Shown here one piece after another: positions 8,576 through 17,610 of a stretch of DNA of 63,138 nt. Below the pieces are notes generated by a model, which did no database searches, was not told the origin of the DNA, and worked only from the letters and a program-made list of their open reading frames with translations. Positions within the stretch are counted from its first letter, which is position 1. Every line of letters starts with the position of its first letter. The translations under genes and the position numbers were made by a program. Origin of the DNA: a bacterium (GTDB lineage: Bacteria; Acidobacteriota; Thermoanaerobaculia; Multivoradales; J023). The stretch is from positions 1 through 63,138 of the forward strand of contig JAAELT010000349.1 of the NCBI GenBank assembly GCA_024226315.1, written 5' to 3'.

Positions 8576-9949
8576 TCAGGACTCCCCCCGCCGGATCTCG
8601 TACTGGTCCATCTTCTTGTAGAGGTTCGAGCGCGGCGTCTCCACCGACTGTGCCGTCTGGGTAACGTTCCAGCCGTTCTCCTCGAGCTTGTGGACCAGGA
8701 ACAGACGTTCGGCAAGGTCGCGGAAGTCGCGCAGGGTCTTGACCGCCAGCAGCGACTCGGAGATCTCCGGCTGGGCGCCACCGGCCGAGCTGATGACGTC
8801 CTGCTTCTCGATCACGGCGCCCGGAGAGAGGATCAGGAGCCGCTCCACCAGGTTCTTGAGCTCGCGAACATTACCCTTCCACGGCAGGGTGCCGAGGTGC
8901 TCCAGGGCCTCGGCCGAAAACTCCTTGGGCCGGTAGTTGTTGGCCTCGGCGTAGCGCCGCACGAAGTAGTCCACCAGGTGCGTCACATCGTCGAGGCGCT
9001 CGCGCAGCGGCGGCGTGCGCACCGGGATGACGTTCAGGCGGTAGTAGAGATCCTCCCGGAAGTTGCCGTCGGCGATCTCCTGCTCCAGGTCCTGATGGGT
9101 AGCAGCGACCACCCGCACGTCGACCCGGATCGAGGCGGCGGCGCCCACCGGCTCGACCTCACCGCTCTGCAGCGCGCGCAGCACCTTGGCCTGAGTGCGC
9201 GCCGACATGTCACCGATCTCGTCGAGGAAGATGGTTCCGCTGTCGGCGGCCACGAACTTGCCCATCTGCTTGCGCATCGCGCCGGTGAAGCTGCCTTTCT
9301 CGTGACCGAACAGCTCGGACTCGATCAACTCGTCGGGAATCGCCGCGCAGTTGACCTGCACGAACGGACGCTCGCGTCGCGGACTCTGCCGGTGGATGGC
9401 GCGCGCCACCAGTTCCTTGCCGGTACCGCTCTCGCCGGTGATCAACACCGTCGCCGGCGTCGGTGCCGCCTTCTCGATGGTGTCGCGAAGACGCTTCATC
9501 GCCGGCGAGGCGCCGACCATCTCGTCGGGCTCGTGCCGCAGTACCCGGTTCTCGGTCTGCAGGCGGTAGGCCGAGACCGCGTTGCGCAGCGACAGAAGTA
9601 CCCGCTCTCGCTCCAGCGGCTTTTTGAAGAAATCGAACGCCCCGCGGCGGGTTGCCTCGACCGCGGTGTCGACGTCGGCGTGGCCGCTGATCACCAGCAC
9701 CGGCATCTCATAGCCCCGCTCGCGCATCGCCGAGAGCACCGCCAGGCCGTCCATCTCGGGCATCTTGATGTCCAGCAGTACGGCGTCCGGCGCCCGGTCT
9801 GCGATCTTGACCAGTGCCTCGGGCCCGCTCTTGGCCTCGTCGACCCGATAGCTCTCGTACTCCAGGATCATCCGCAGGCTCTCACGGATCGAGGCCTCGT
9901 CGTCCACGATCAGCACAGCGGCACGGGTCGAGTCTTTGGATTTCGCCAT
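8576..9949 (-). CDS. NtrC/AtoC-family sigma-54 response regulator
   Basis: 457 aa from ATG 9949; the open frame runs further upstream, but the family N-terminus (AAVLIVDDEASIRESL) begins here. Receiver domain about 10-125 with acidic pocket D16-D17 and phosphoacceptor Asp60 in LLDIKMPEMDG. The AAA+ domain has GESGTGKE, contact loop GSFTGA (Ser instead of the first Ala, a common working variant) and LDEIGDMS. A Fis-type HTH ends the protein (TPRSNLYKKMDQYEI). No strong Shine-Dalgarno site precedes the ATG. The cognate kinase is not adjacent. The gene sits between htrA and the ANL-DAC fusion on the same strand, 27 nt upstream of the latter, so they are probably co-transcribed. Phosphorylation is expected to switch on sigma-54 promoters elsewhere. 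Confidence 0.93.
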   Translation of the reverse strand: MAKSKDSTRAAVLIVDDEASIRESLRMILEYESYRVDEAKSGPEALVKIADRAPDAVLLDIKMPEMDGLAVLSAMRERGYEMPVLVISGHADVDTAVEATRRGAFDFFKKPLERERVLLSLRNAVSAYRLQTENRVLRHEPDEMVGASPAMKRLRDTIEKAAPTPATVLITGESGTGKELVARAIHRQSPRRERPFVQVNCAAIPDELIESELFGHEKGSFTGAMRKQMGKFVAADSGTIFLDEIGDMSARTQAKVLRALQSGEVEPVGAAASIRVDVRVVAATHQDLEQEIADGNFREDLYYRLNVIPVRTPPLRERLDDVTHLVDYFVRRYAEANNYRPKEFSAEALEHLGTLPWKGNVRELKNLVERLLILSPGAVIEKQDVISSAGGAQPEISESLLAVKTLRDFRDLAERLFLVHKLEENGWNVTQTAQSVETPRSNLYKKMDQYEIRRGES

Positions 9950-9981
9950 GGCGAGAGTGTACAAGAGTCGCGCAAACCCAA

Positions 9982-10010
9982 GAAGGCCGGCCCGCAAAGG
10001 GCCGGCCTTC
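9982..10010 (-). terminator. Strong hairpin between htrA and the response regulator gene
   Basis: A perfect 12-bp stem (GAAGGCCGGCCC and its complement) with a 5-nt loop starts 20 nt after the htrA stop on the minus strand. Only a weak T-rich run follows, so it could be a partial terminator or an mRNA stabiliser that separates htrA from the next two genes. Confidence 0.6.
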
Positions 10011-10030
10011 CTACTCCAGGTTGCGGCCCT

Positions 10031-11542
10031 TCAGGGCTTGCGAACCACCGCGAAGAACGACGCGACGTTGCCGGAGCGGACGTCGATGATCCGCTTCACG
10101 TAGAGGCGCAGCAGCTTGCCCGACTCGACGCCGCCAATCGCCGATTCCAACTCGGCGGCGGTCTCGATCGACGCACCGTTGACCTCGACGATGAAGTCGT
10201 TGGGGCGCACATTCTCGTCGAAGAGTGGGCTGGTGGCCGCCACGTCGGTGATCCACACGCCCTCGACTTCGTCGGGGATGCTGTGAGTCTCGCGCAGCGA
10301 AGGAGTCAGCTCCTGGTACTCGATGCCCAGCCACTCGATCTCACCGCTCTCCTCTTCTTCCTCCGGGCTCGGAGCCGCCTGGCCTTCGAGCCGCCGCTCG
10401 CCCAGGACAACTTCCCTGGAGATCATCTCGCCGTTGCGCCAGATGCCGAGCTCGACCTTCTGGTCAGGAGGCTGAGAGGAGATGTAGTCGATCAGCTGCC
10501 GGTTGTCGCGGATCTTGCGGCCATCGACCTCGAGGATCACGTCGCCGTGGCGCACCCCGGCCTTCTCCGACGGGCTGTCCTCGATAACATCGGTGACCAG
10601 AGCGCCGTTCGGCGAATCGAGTCCCCAGGCCTCGGCCCGGTCGAAGTCTAGGTCTTCGATGTTGACGCCCAGGTAGCCACGCTTCACGCTGCCCGAGTCG
10701 CGCAACTGGGGCAGGATTGTCTTGAGGGTGTTGACCGGCACCGCGAAGCCGATGTTCTCGGCACCGAAGTTGATCGCCGTGGCGATGCCCACGACCGCGC
10801 CCGACAGATTCACCAGCGGGCCGCCGGAATTGCCGAAGTTGATCGCCGCGTCGGTCTGGATGAAATTCTCGAGCGATCTGTCCGGGGTGATGTTGATGGC
10901 GCGCCCCTTGGCACTGACCACGCCGACCGAAACCGAATTCTCGAGCTGTAGCGGGCTACCGATGACCATGATCCAGTCGCCGACTCGCAGCGCCTCGCTG
11001 TCGGCCAGGTCGAGATAATCGAGCTCGCTCTCGGGCTCGATCTTCAGCAGCGCGATATCGGTGGCCGGATCGTCACCGACGACCTCGGCGGCGTACTGGC
11101 GATCACCCATCACCACCTCGAGGCCGGTCGCGTCTTCGATCACGTGATGGTTGGTGACGATCAGCCCGTCGGCCGAGATTACGAAGCCGCTGCCCGCGGA
11201 GTCGCTGCGCCGGTCCTCGGGCTCACGCTGCTGCTCTTGGGGTTGGCGCCTCCGAGGCCCGAAGAAAAACTCGAAGGGATCGGCCCCGCGCCCCCGCGAG
11301 CCGCCACTCTCTATCTTGGTTGCCTGGATCGAAACCACCGCAGGCGATACCGCCTCGGCGAGGTCGGCGAAGCTCGGCAGCCCACCGGTCGAGGGCACGA
11401 CTGATACCGCGTGTTTGATCTGACCGGTATCGGCGTTGCTCACCGGGGCCAGGGTCGCCCCGCCGGCGAGGATCATGCCGAAGACCGTGGCCACGAAGAC
11501 CAGGACCAGGGTGAAGGATCGTCGGCCACGATTGATCTGCAT
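10031..11542 (-). CDS. degP: HtrA/DegP-family periplasmic serine protease with two PDZ domains
   Basis: 503 aa; ATG 11542 has AAGGAG six bases upstream, whereas the open frame begins at 11623. An N-terminal hydrophobic segment about 10-32 serves as signal or anchor. The trypsin-like domain has the triad His133 (TNHHVIEDA), Asp162 (ATDIALLKI) and Ser239 (FGNSGGPLV). Two PDZ domains follow; the first contains KRGYLGVNIEDL, the second covers roughly 400-500. The loop between 80 and 115 is rich in Arg and Gln (PRRRQPQEQQRE), like the flexible LA loop of DegP/DegS. The role is envelope protein quality control, degrading or sensing misfolded secreted proteins. It is first in the run leading to the response regulator and the ANL-DAC fusion, though a hairpin intervenes. 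It is divergent from the rimP operon. Confidence 0.93.
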   Translation of the reverse strand: MQINRGRRSFTLVLVFVATVFGMILAGGATLAPVSNADTGQIKHAVSVVPSTGGLPSFADLAEAVSPAVVSIQATKIESGGSRGRGADPFEFFFGPRRRQPQEQQREPEDRRSDSAGSGFVISADGLIVTNHHVIEDATGLEVVMGDRQYAAEVVGDDPATDIALLKIEPESELDYLDLADSEALRVGDWIMVIGSPLQLENSVSVGVVSAKGRAINITPDRSLENFIQTDAAINFGNSGGPLVNLSGAVVGIATAINFGAENIGFAVPVNTLKTILPQLRDSGSVKRGYLGVNIEDLDFDRAEAWGLDSPNGALVTDVIEDSPSEKAGVRHGDVILEVDGRKIRDNRQLIDYISSQPPDQKVELGIWRNGEMISREVVLGERRLEGQAAPSPEEEEESGEIEWLGIEYQELTPSLRETHSIPDEVEGVWITDVAATSPLFDENVRPNDFIVEVNGASIETAAELESAIGGVESGKLLRLYVKRIIDVRSGNVASFFAVVRKP

Positions 11543-11799
11543 TAAGCTCTCCTTGATTGCTCTTTCGACGTTCCGCGGGGCCCTCTCGATCTTTCGCCCC
11601 ATCGCTGCAGCTGGATGAAGCAAGTTTTCTGCCAGGACGTTGTCAGCCCCTCTGGCGTACTATATAGTGCCGGCGCAGCCCGAGTTCGGGTTTCATCTCG
11701 GATTCGGGGCGCCATTTGGCCCTCGAATATTGGTGCTGCGATCCTAGGCTTCGAATTTCCGAGCCAGTCGAGTCTGAGAGTTGTTCTCGCTCGATGCAT

Positions 11800-11814
11800 G
11801 TGCCAGATTGGCAC
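11800..11814. promoter_or_regulatory. Perfect inverted repeat in the htrA-rimP divergent spacer
   Basis: GTGCCA, three bases, TGGCAC: a perfect 6-bp inverted repeat in the 524-nt non-coding gap between htrA and rimP. Two other palindromes share the gap: CCCGA/TCGGG at 11679-11690 and ACTATATAGT at 11659-11668, the latter offering a -10-like TATAGT on either strand. Operator function is a guess. I see no gene or tRNA in this gap. Confidence 0.3.
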
Positions 11815-11913
11815 TCCGGACACGGTTGTCGAGCCTAACTTGACCGTCCCTCCCGACTGGCTTTCGGCACTTCGCCGCCGTCGCAAAGCCACGAGTAACC
11901 GTGGGCTTAGCGG

Positions 11914-11942
11914 TTGCACCTCCCCCCCGGTTGGTCTATAGT
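11914..11942 (+). promoter_or_regulatory. Candidate sigma-70 promoter for the rimP-nusA-infB operon
   Basis: TTGCAC at 11914-11919, a 17-bp spacer, then TATAGT at 11937-11942. The -10 matches five of six consensus positions; the -35 shares only TTG. It would start a leader of about 120 nt before rimP. Spacing and position favour it. Confidence 0.5.
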
Positions 11943-12066
11943 CCGGAAAGCCAGCACCCCGCTGGCAAGGTGGGCTTGCGGCCCGCCGGCCGGTCGGGTT
12001 CGAGTCGGCTGCGCAATCGAGCGCTCCGGCAAAGTTGGCCGAAAGGTTGAGGAGTCATCACCCATC

Positions 12067-12540
12067 ATGAGTCAGACCGCGTTTGATGCGAAACTCGAGG
12101 CAGAGTTCGCTGCGGTGGCCGCCAGCTCGGGTTGCGAGCTCGTCCACGTCGACGTTCGGCCTGGCCAGCTCCGGGTGTTCCTCGACCGTCCTCAGGGAGT
12201 GACGATCGACGACTGCCAAACGGTCTCGAAGCAAATCTCGGCTCTACTCGACGTCGCCGACTTCGGCAAAGTCGCCTACACCCTCGAAGTCAGCTCCCCT
12301 GGGCTGGACCGCGAGCTCTACGGCCCCAGGGACTATGAGCGATTCCGCGGGCATCTGGCGCGAGTGACCTTCTTCGGCGGGCCGGAGCGGGCCAAGAAGA
12401 CTATCGTCGGGCGACTCGAGGAATATCGCTCGGGTGCCGACGCCGGTGGCGAGATCTCGGTCACCGAATCCGATACCGGCGCGACTCACGAGATCCCGCT
12501 CGGCGACGTCGAGAAAGCCCGGCTCGAGATCGAGCTCTAG
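12067..12540 (+). CDS. rimP: Ribosome maturation factor RimP
   Basis: 157 aa, the usual size. RimP binds free 30S subunits and is needed for their late assembly. Family motifs are visible: the GCELVHVDV strand, LRVFLDRPQGVTIDDC, and VSSPGLDREL, where the SSPG(L/V)DR block is the best-known signature. A Sm-like C-terminal domain follows (KKTIVGRLEEY through HEIPLGDVEKARLEIEL). ATG 12067 opens the conserved region; GAGGAG lies somewhat far upstream (12048-12053). It is first in the classical rimP-nusA-infB order, 43 nt before nusA. Confidence 0.96.
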   Translation: MSQTAFDAKLEAEFAAVAASSGCELVHVDVRPGQLRVFLDRPQGVTIDDCQTVSKQISALLDVADFGKVAYTLEVSSPGLDRELYGPRDYERFRGHLARVTFFGGPERAKKTIVGRLEEYRSGADAGGEISVTESDTGATHEIPLGDVEKARLEIEL

Positions 12541-12583
12541 ATCGAGTCGAGCAGACTCCAGAAAATCAGGACTCAACAACACC

Positions 12584-14116
12584 ATGCCACAAGTACGAAC
12601 TCCCGAAGTAGATCTCGCCCAGGTGCTGCAACAGGTGGCGCGCGAGAAGAACATCGAGATGGACCGCTGGATCTCGGCTCTGGAAGACGCCATGGCGTCG
12701 GCCGCCAAGAAGCAGCATCGGATCAAGGAGCCGGTGCGTTCGACGTTCGATCTCGAGAGCGGCAAGTTCGAGGCCTTCATCGTCAAGAGCGTCGTCGAAG
12801 AGGTCGAGGACCCGCTCGCAGAATGGACGGTGGAAGAGGCCCGCGAGCAGGAGCACGAAGCCGACATCGGCGACGAGATCCTGCTGCCGATCTCGACCGA
12901 GGGTCTAGGCCGAATCGCCGCGCAGTCTGCCAAGCAGGTGCTCTACCAACGGATTCGCGAGGCCGAGCGGGAGAAGATCCACGCCGAGTACATCGACCGC
13001 GTTGGCGAGATCCTGAATGGCACCGTGAAGCGCTTCGAACGGGGCGACATCATCGTCGATCTCGGGCGCACGGAAGCGATCGTGCCACGGAGCGAGCAGT
13101 CGCGCCACGAGCGCTACAGCCAGGGAGAGCGGATCCGAGCCGTCATCGTCGACGTGCATACCCAACCGAAGGGTCCACAGATCGTGCTGTCCCGCACCGA
13201 CCCCCGACTGCTGGTCAAGCTCTTCGAGATGGAGGTGCCCGAGATCTATGACGGCACTGTAGTGATCAAGAACGCTGTGCGGGCACCAGGCGAGCGAGCC
13301 AAAGTCGCGGTCATCAGCCGCGAGCGCGATGTCGATCCGGTGGGCGCCTGCGTCGGCATGAAAGGCTCGCGTGTGCAATCGATCATCCGCGAGCTGCGCG
13401 GTGAGAAGATCGACATCATCGAGTGGTCGGACGATCTGGTGACTTTCGCGCAGAGCGCCCTGGCGCCCGCCAAGATTACCCGCGTATCGGTCACCCACCC
13501 AGGTGAGACACCCCATCTCGACGTGATCGTGGAAGACGAACAGCTATCGCTGGCGATCGGTAAACGTGGCCAGAACGTTCGCCTGGCCTCGGAGCTGGTC
13601 GGCGGCAAGATCGACATCAAGAGCGAGACCGACGTCAAGGGCGAGGTCGCCGACGCTCTCGCGAAAATGCTGCAGGACGCGATGGGCGGCGAAGCAGCAC
13701 CGGCCGAGGAACTGGCACCGGAAGACGCCTCGATCGAATGGGATCAGGCCCCGGGGGTTTCGCCCAAGATGGCGGAATCGCTCGCCGCCGCCGGCTACGA
13801 GGCCTACGTCGACATCGCCGACGCGACCGTCGAGGAGCTTCAGGAAGTCGAAGGCGTGGGCCCGAAGACCGCGCAGGCTATCCTCGATTGGCTGGCACGG
13901 CGAACCAGCGCTCCCCAGGCCGAGCAGGCCCCGGAGGGCATCTCTTCGCTGATCGAGACCGAGGAAGAGGCCACCACGCCGGCACTCAGTGACGACGACT
14001 TCATGGCGGCCCTGAGCGCGGCTCTCAAGGAGAGCGAGAAGGAGCGCGAAGAAGAAGCGAGCCTGACGGAGCCGGCGACTGGGCCGGACGATAAAGACGG
14101 CGGCGGCGCCGCATAG
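12584..14116 (+). CDS. nusA: Transcription termination/antitermination factor NusA
   Basis: 510 aa from ATG 12584 (MPQVRTPEVDL). N-terminal RNA-polymerase-binding domain about 1-140, S1 domain about 145-210 (GTVKRFERGDIIVDLG), then two KH domains with VDPVGACVGMKGSRVQSI and LSLAIGKRGQNVRLAS. A helix-hairpin-helix unit near 445-475 (EVEGVGPKTAQAILDW) is followed by an acidic, probably disordered tail. NusA modulates pausing, intrinsic termination and transcription-coupled events. The start is placed at the first conserved codon; the frame is open further upstream inside rimP. Confidence 0.96.
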   Translation: MPQVRTPEVDLAQVLQQVAREKNIEMDRWISALEDAMASAAKKQHRIKEPVRSTFDLESGKFEAFIVKSVVEEVEDPLAEWTVEEAREQEHEADIGDEILLPISTEGLGRIAAQSAKQVLYQRIREAEREKIHAEYIDRVGEILNGTVKRFERGDIIVDLGRTEAIVPRSEQSRHERYSQGERIRAVIVDVHTQPKGPQIVLSRTDPRLLVKLFEMEVPEIYDGTVVIKNAVRAPGERAKVAVISRERDVDPVGACVGMKGSRVQSIIRELRGEKIDIIEWSDDLVTFAQSALAPAKITRVSVTHPGETPHLDVIVEDEQLSLAIGKRGQNVRLASELVGGKIDIKSETDVKGEVADALAKMLQDAMGGEAAPAEELAPEDASIEWDQAPGVSPKMAESLAAAGYEAYVDIADATVEELQEVEGVGPKTAQAILDWLARRTSAPQAEQAPEGISSLIETEEEATTPALSDDDFMAALSAALKESEKEREEEASLTEPATGPDDKDGGGAA

Positions 14117-14158
14117 ACTCGGCAAGTTTAGAGCCGACGAGAGGACCTGGCGAAAGCA

Positions 14159-16780
14159 ATGGGAAAGATTCGTTTGAGCGATTTGGCCCACAGGATGGGC
14201 TTACCCGAGCAGGACTTGATGTTCAAGCTCAAGTCCATCGGTGTACGCATCGAGGGAGATGACGCCGCGATCGATAGCGACATCATCCAGGCGATCATGC
14301 AGGGCAAGCGCTTGCCGCAGCCACGCGAGGTGATCATTCGCGACGATTCCGAATCGCCGGTGCCCGTGGCGCAGGCGACTGGTCAGCCCCAGCAAGGGGC
14401 TCCTCTGCTACCGCGTGGGCGGGCCATGATCCACCGCGTCGAGGATCGGATCCGCGAGCTCCCGGTCAAGGAGCGCCCGGCGGCCGAGCCGGCCGACGAG
14501 CCGACTGTCGAGGCTCCGGAGCCCACCGAGGCGGCTGCCGAGGCCGAGGTCACCAAGCCGGCAGCGGCTGCCAAACTCGCGGAGCCGGCCAAGCCCGAGA
14601 AGGCGGCCGCTGCCAAGGCCAAGCCGGCCGCGGCCGGCAAGGCCGAGCCCGCCAAGCCGGCGCCCAAGGCTCCCGCCAGGCCCGCAGCGCCGATCTCCAG
14701 GCCGGCAGGCGCGCGGCCGACAACGCCACAGCGCGGACGGCCGACGCCGGGCGCGGGTCCGGGCCGAGCGCGCCGACCGACGCCGCGACCGCCGGTGCGC
14801 CCGGGTCGTCCGCCGAAGCGTCTTCCTCCAGGCCTGCGCGGCCACCGCGACGACATGCGTCGCCGGCGCCCGCGGCGTCCCGCGGACGGCGCGACGCCGG
14901 CCGTGCGCGAGGAAATCAAGCCGCTCAAGCCAGCTTCGGCTCGCGGTCACCGCCGAGCCCAGCGTCGCGAGGAGACCGCCGATCAGCAAGATACGCTGCA
15001 GTTCAGGGACGAGAGACCGACCGGACCAGTGGCCATCACCAACCAGATGACGGTACGGGAGTTCGCCGAGAAGCTCGGGGTCAAGTCCAAGGACCTGCTC
15101 AAGACACTGTTCATGCGCGGCATGATGGTCAACATCAACCACGTGCTCGATCCCGACACCGCGATCGAGCTGGCGACGGAGCTCGGGGTCGAGGCCCTGG
15201 AGGTCTCGTTCGAGGAAGAGGTTCAGCTCCAGCACGAGACCGAGATCGCCGACGACAGCATCGAGAAGGTACAGCGCGCGCCGGTGGTGACGGTCATGGG
15301 ACACGTGGACCACGGCAAGACGACCCTGCTGGACGTGATCCGCTCGACCAAGGTGGTGGAGGGGGAAGCCGGCGGCATCACACAGCATATCGGTGCCTAT
15401 CACGTCGAGGTCAACGACAAGCCGATCGTCTTCCTCGACACCCCCGGCCATGAAGCCTTCACCATGATGCGCGCCCGCGGCGCCGGCGTCACCGACATCG
15501 TCGTGTTGGTGGTGGCCGCCGACGATGGCGTGATGCCACAGACGATCGAGGCCATCGACCACGCACGGGCGGCGGAAGTACCGATCGTTGTGGCGATCAA
15601 CAAGGTCGACAAGCAAAACGCCAATCTGGACCGGGTTCGCAAGGACCTGGCAGATCACAACCTGATGGTCGAGGACTGGGGCGGCGATGTCGTGTCGGTC
15701 GCGATGTCGGCTCTGAAGGGGGAGGGCGTTTCGGCCCTGCTCGAGATGCTGCTCCTGACCGCCGATCTGCTCGAGCTCAAGGCGGCTCCCTCGCTACCGG
15801 CACAGGGGGTCATTCTCGAGGCGCGCAAGGAGGTCGGGCGGGGCATTATCGCCACGATGCTGGTTCAAGACGGCACCCTACAGACCGGTGACGTGTTCGT
15901 CGCAGGATCCACCTGGGGCCGGGTGCGCTCGATGACCGACGATCGTGGCAAGCGCCTGAAGAACGCTGGGCCGGCGACGCCGGTCGAAGTCACCGGCTTC
16001 AACGACCTGCCGGCCGCCGGCGACGTCTTCCAGGTGTTCGCGGACGAAGCCAAGGCGCGAGGTATCGCCGGCTTCCGCTCGCACGAGGAGCGGCAACGCG
16101 AGCTGGCGCCACAGCCCAACAAGATGTCGCTCGAGCAGCTCTTCGATCAGATCGGTCGCGAAGAGGTCAAGGAGCTGTCGATCATCCTCAAGGCCGACGT
16201 CCAGGGCTCGGTGGAGGTGTTGCGAGACACCCTGGAGAAGCTGTCCACCGACAAGGTCCAGATCAAGGTGATCCAGGCGGCAGTGGGAGCCATTTCCACC
16301 ACCAACGTCCAATTCGCCTCGGCGTCGAACGCCATCATCATCGGTTTCAACGTGCGGCCGGAGCGCAACGCCGCCACCCTGGCAGAGAAGGAAGGGGTGG
16401 AGATTCGTCTCCACACGGTCATCTACGAGCTGGCCGACGAGATCAAGCGCGCCATGACCGGCCTGCTCGAGCCCACCTTCAAGGAGGTGCACTCCGGCAC
16501 GGCGGAGATCCGAGACACGTTCAAGGTCCCCAAGATCGGCGTGGTCGCGGGGTGCTACATCACCGACGGCGTCATCCCCAGGAGCGCTGGGGTGCGCCTG
16601 CTGCGGGACAACGTCGTCGTCTACGAGGGCAAGATCTCGTCGCTGCGTCGCTTCAAGGACGATGTCTCTGAGGTCCGTAGCGGCTTCGAATGCGGCATCG
16701 GCCTGGAGCAGTTCCAGGACGTCAAGCCAGGAGATCAGATCGAGGCCTTCGTCCGAGAGGAAGTCGCGCCGACACTGTAA
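14159..16780 (+). CDS. infB: Translation initiation factor IF-2
   Basis: 873 aa. N-terminal IF2_N-type motif (IRLSDLAHRMGL), then a 200-residue Ala/Pro/Lys/Arg-rich linker about 60-270, then a second IF2_N module (MTVREFAEKLGVKSKDLL). The GTPase has G1 GHVDHGKT, G3 DTPGHEAF and G4 NKVDK. The beta-barrel and C-terminal fMet-tRNA-binding domains follow (FECGIGLEQFQDVKPGD near the end). IF-2 brings initiator tRNA to the 30S subunit and promotes subunit joining. It starts 42 nt after nusA in the conserved operon. The length and low-complexity linker are normal for high-GC bacteria. Confidence 0.97.
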   Translation: MGKIRLSDLAHRMGLPEQDLMFKLKSIGVRIEGDDAAIDSDIIQAIMQGKRLPQPREVIIRDDSESPVPVAQATGQPQQGAPLLPRGRAMIHRVEDRIRELPVKERPAAEPADEPTVEAPEPTEAAAEAEVTKPAAAAKLAEPAKPEKAAAAKAKPAAAGKAEPAKPAPKAPARPAAPISRPAGARPTTPQRGRPTPGAGPGRARRPTPRPPVRPGRPPKRLPPGLRGHRDDMRRRRPRRPADGATPAVREEIKPLKPASARGHRRAQRREETADQQDTLQFRDERPTGPVAITNQMTVREFAEKLGVKSKDLLKTLFMRGMMVNINHVLDPDTAIELATELGVEALEVSFEEEVQLQHETEIADDSIEKVQRAPVVTVMGHVDHGKTTLLDVIRSTKVVEGEAGGITQHIGAYHVEVNDKPIVFLDTPGHEAFTMMRARGAGVTDIVVLVVAADDGVMPQTIEAIDHARAAEVPIVVAINKVDKQNANLDRVRKDLADHNLMVEDWGGDVVSVAMSALKGEGVSALLEMLLLTADLLELKAAPSLPAQGVILEARKEVGRGIIATMLVQDGTLQTGDVFVAGSTWGRVRSMTDDRGKRLKNAGPATPVEVTGFNDLPAAGDVFQVFADEAKARGIAGFRSHEERQRELAPQPNKMSLEQLFDQIGREEVKELSIILKADVQGSVEVLRDTLEKLSTDKVQIKVIQAAVGAISTTNVQFASASNAIIIGFNVRPERNAATLAEKEGVEIRLHTVIYELADEIKRAMTGLLEPTFKEVHSGTAEIRDTFKVPKIGVVAGCYITDGVIPRSAGVRLLRDNVVVYEGKISSLRRFKDDVSEVRSGFECGIGLEQFQDVKPGDQIEAFVREEVAPTL

Positions 16781-16808
16781 TCCGCCGAGACCTGTAATCC
16801 GCCGAGAC
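16775..16808 (+). repeat. 17-bp tandem duplication spanning the infB stop codon
   Basis: CTGTAATCCGCCGAGAC occurs at 16775-16791 and again at 16792-16808, followed by a third partial CTGTAA. The unit includes the last infB sense codon and its stop, so IF-2 is unaffected. It looks like replication slippage. Confidence 0.8.
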
Positions 16809-16966
16809 TGTAAGCTGGTCACGAATCCCGCGGATCCGAGCGGCTGTCGACAACGGACGCCGGCAGCCAGCGATCCTCCAAGACCCACCCGAGAAATCCC
16901 CGCAACCCCGCGGGGTACCGGTCAGAGCCACGCATCCCCCACCACAGGTATCCGAAAGATAGATCG

Positions 16967-17260
16967 ATGGTCGTCGGAGTCTCCGTTTTCGAGCTGCATC
17001 TGCCGGGCTCGCGCAGCCTGAAGCAGAAACGTAAGGTGGTCAAAGGGCTGGTCGACCGCATCCACCGACGTTTCCGGGTTTCGATCGCGGAGACCGGGCA
17101 TCAGGACCTGCATCAGCGAGCCGAGATCTCGATCGCGGCCGTTGCCCGTTCCCCCTCGGAAGGCCAACGCCTGATGGATTCGATTCGCGATCTGATCGAC
17201 ACCGAGGCCGAGGCGATGCTCACCTACTGGCAACCGGAAATGCTGGAGGAGCTCCGTTGA
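16967..17260 (+). CDS. ylxP: DUF503 / YlxP-like small protein
   Basis: 97 aa, typical for DUF503. Conserved signature at the start: GVSVFELHLPGSRSLKQKRKV, then RRFRVSIAETGHQD. The family is regularly found between infB and rbfA and is thought to act in ribosome assembly or translation; the exact role is not settled. Its stop overlaps the TTG start of rbfA (TTGA), implying translational coupling. The 186-nt gap after infB contains the tandem duplication and no obvious gene. Confidence 0.9.
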   Translation: MVVGVSVFELHLPGSRSLKQKRKVVKGLVDRIHRRFRVSIAETGHQDLHQRAEISIAAVARSPSEGQRLMDSIRDLIDTEAEAMLTYWQPEMLEELR

Positions 17261-17610
17261 GCCAACGAATGCACCGGGTCGCCGACCTCCTGCGCGGCGA
17301 GCTGTCTTCGATCATTCAACACGAAATGAGAGATCCGCGCGTGAAGCTGGCAACGGTCTCCGGCGTCACCGTGAGTCGCGACCTGAGCCACGCCGAGGTC
17401 CGGATCTCGGTTCTCGGCGAGGACGAGAAGCGCCAGGATTGCCTACGCGCCCTGGAGCGGGCCCAGGGTTACATCAGGACGCTCCTCGCCCAGCGCGTGC
17501 GCCTGCGGGCAGTGCCCGAGATGGTCTTCAAGCTCGACCGGGGAGCCGAGCACAGTCTGCGGATCAGCGAAATACTGGAGGGTATCGATGTCGACGCCGA
17601 AGGTACCTGA
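17257..17610 (+). CDS. rbfA: 30S ribosome-binding factor RbfA
   Basis: 117 aa. Family features: RVADLLRGELSSIIQHEMRDPRVKLATVSGV at the front (KH-like fold) and LRAVPEMVFKLDRGAEHSLRISEIL at the end. It assists 16S rRNA 5' processing and cold-sensitive 30S maturation. The start is taken as TTG 17257 because GGAGGAG lies about seven bases upstream and TTGA overlaps the previous stop; an ATG at 17269 lies too far from that site. The 3' end overlaps the next gene by 23 nt. Confidence 0.93.
   Translation: MSQRMHRVADLLRGELSSIIQHEMRDPRVKLATVSGVTVSRDLSHAEVRISVLGEDEKRQDCLRALERAQGYIRTLLAQRVRLRAVPEMVFKLDRGAEHSLRISEILEGIDVDAEGT

Noticed and set aside
11980..12020. GGTTCGAGTC stretch before rimP, like a tRNA T-loop
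   Set aside because: The flanks do not form a T-stem or an acceptor stem, and no anticodon arm can be drawn.
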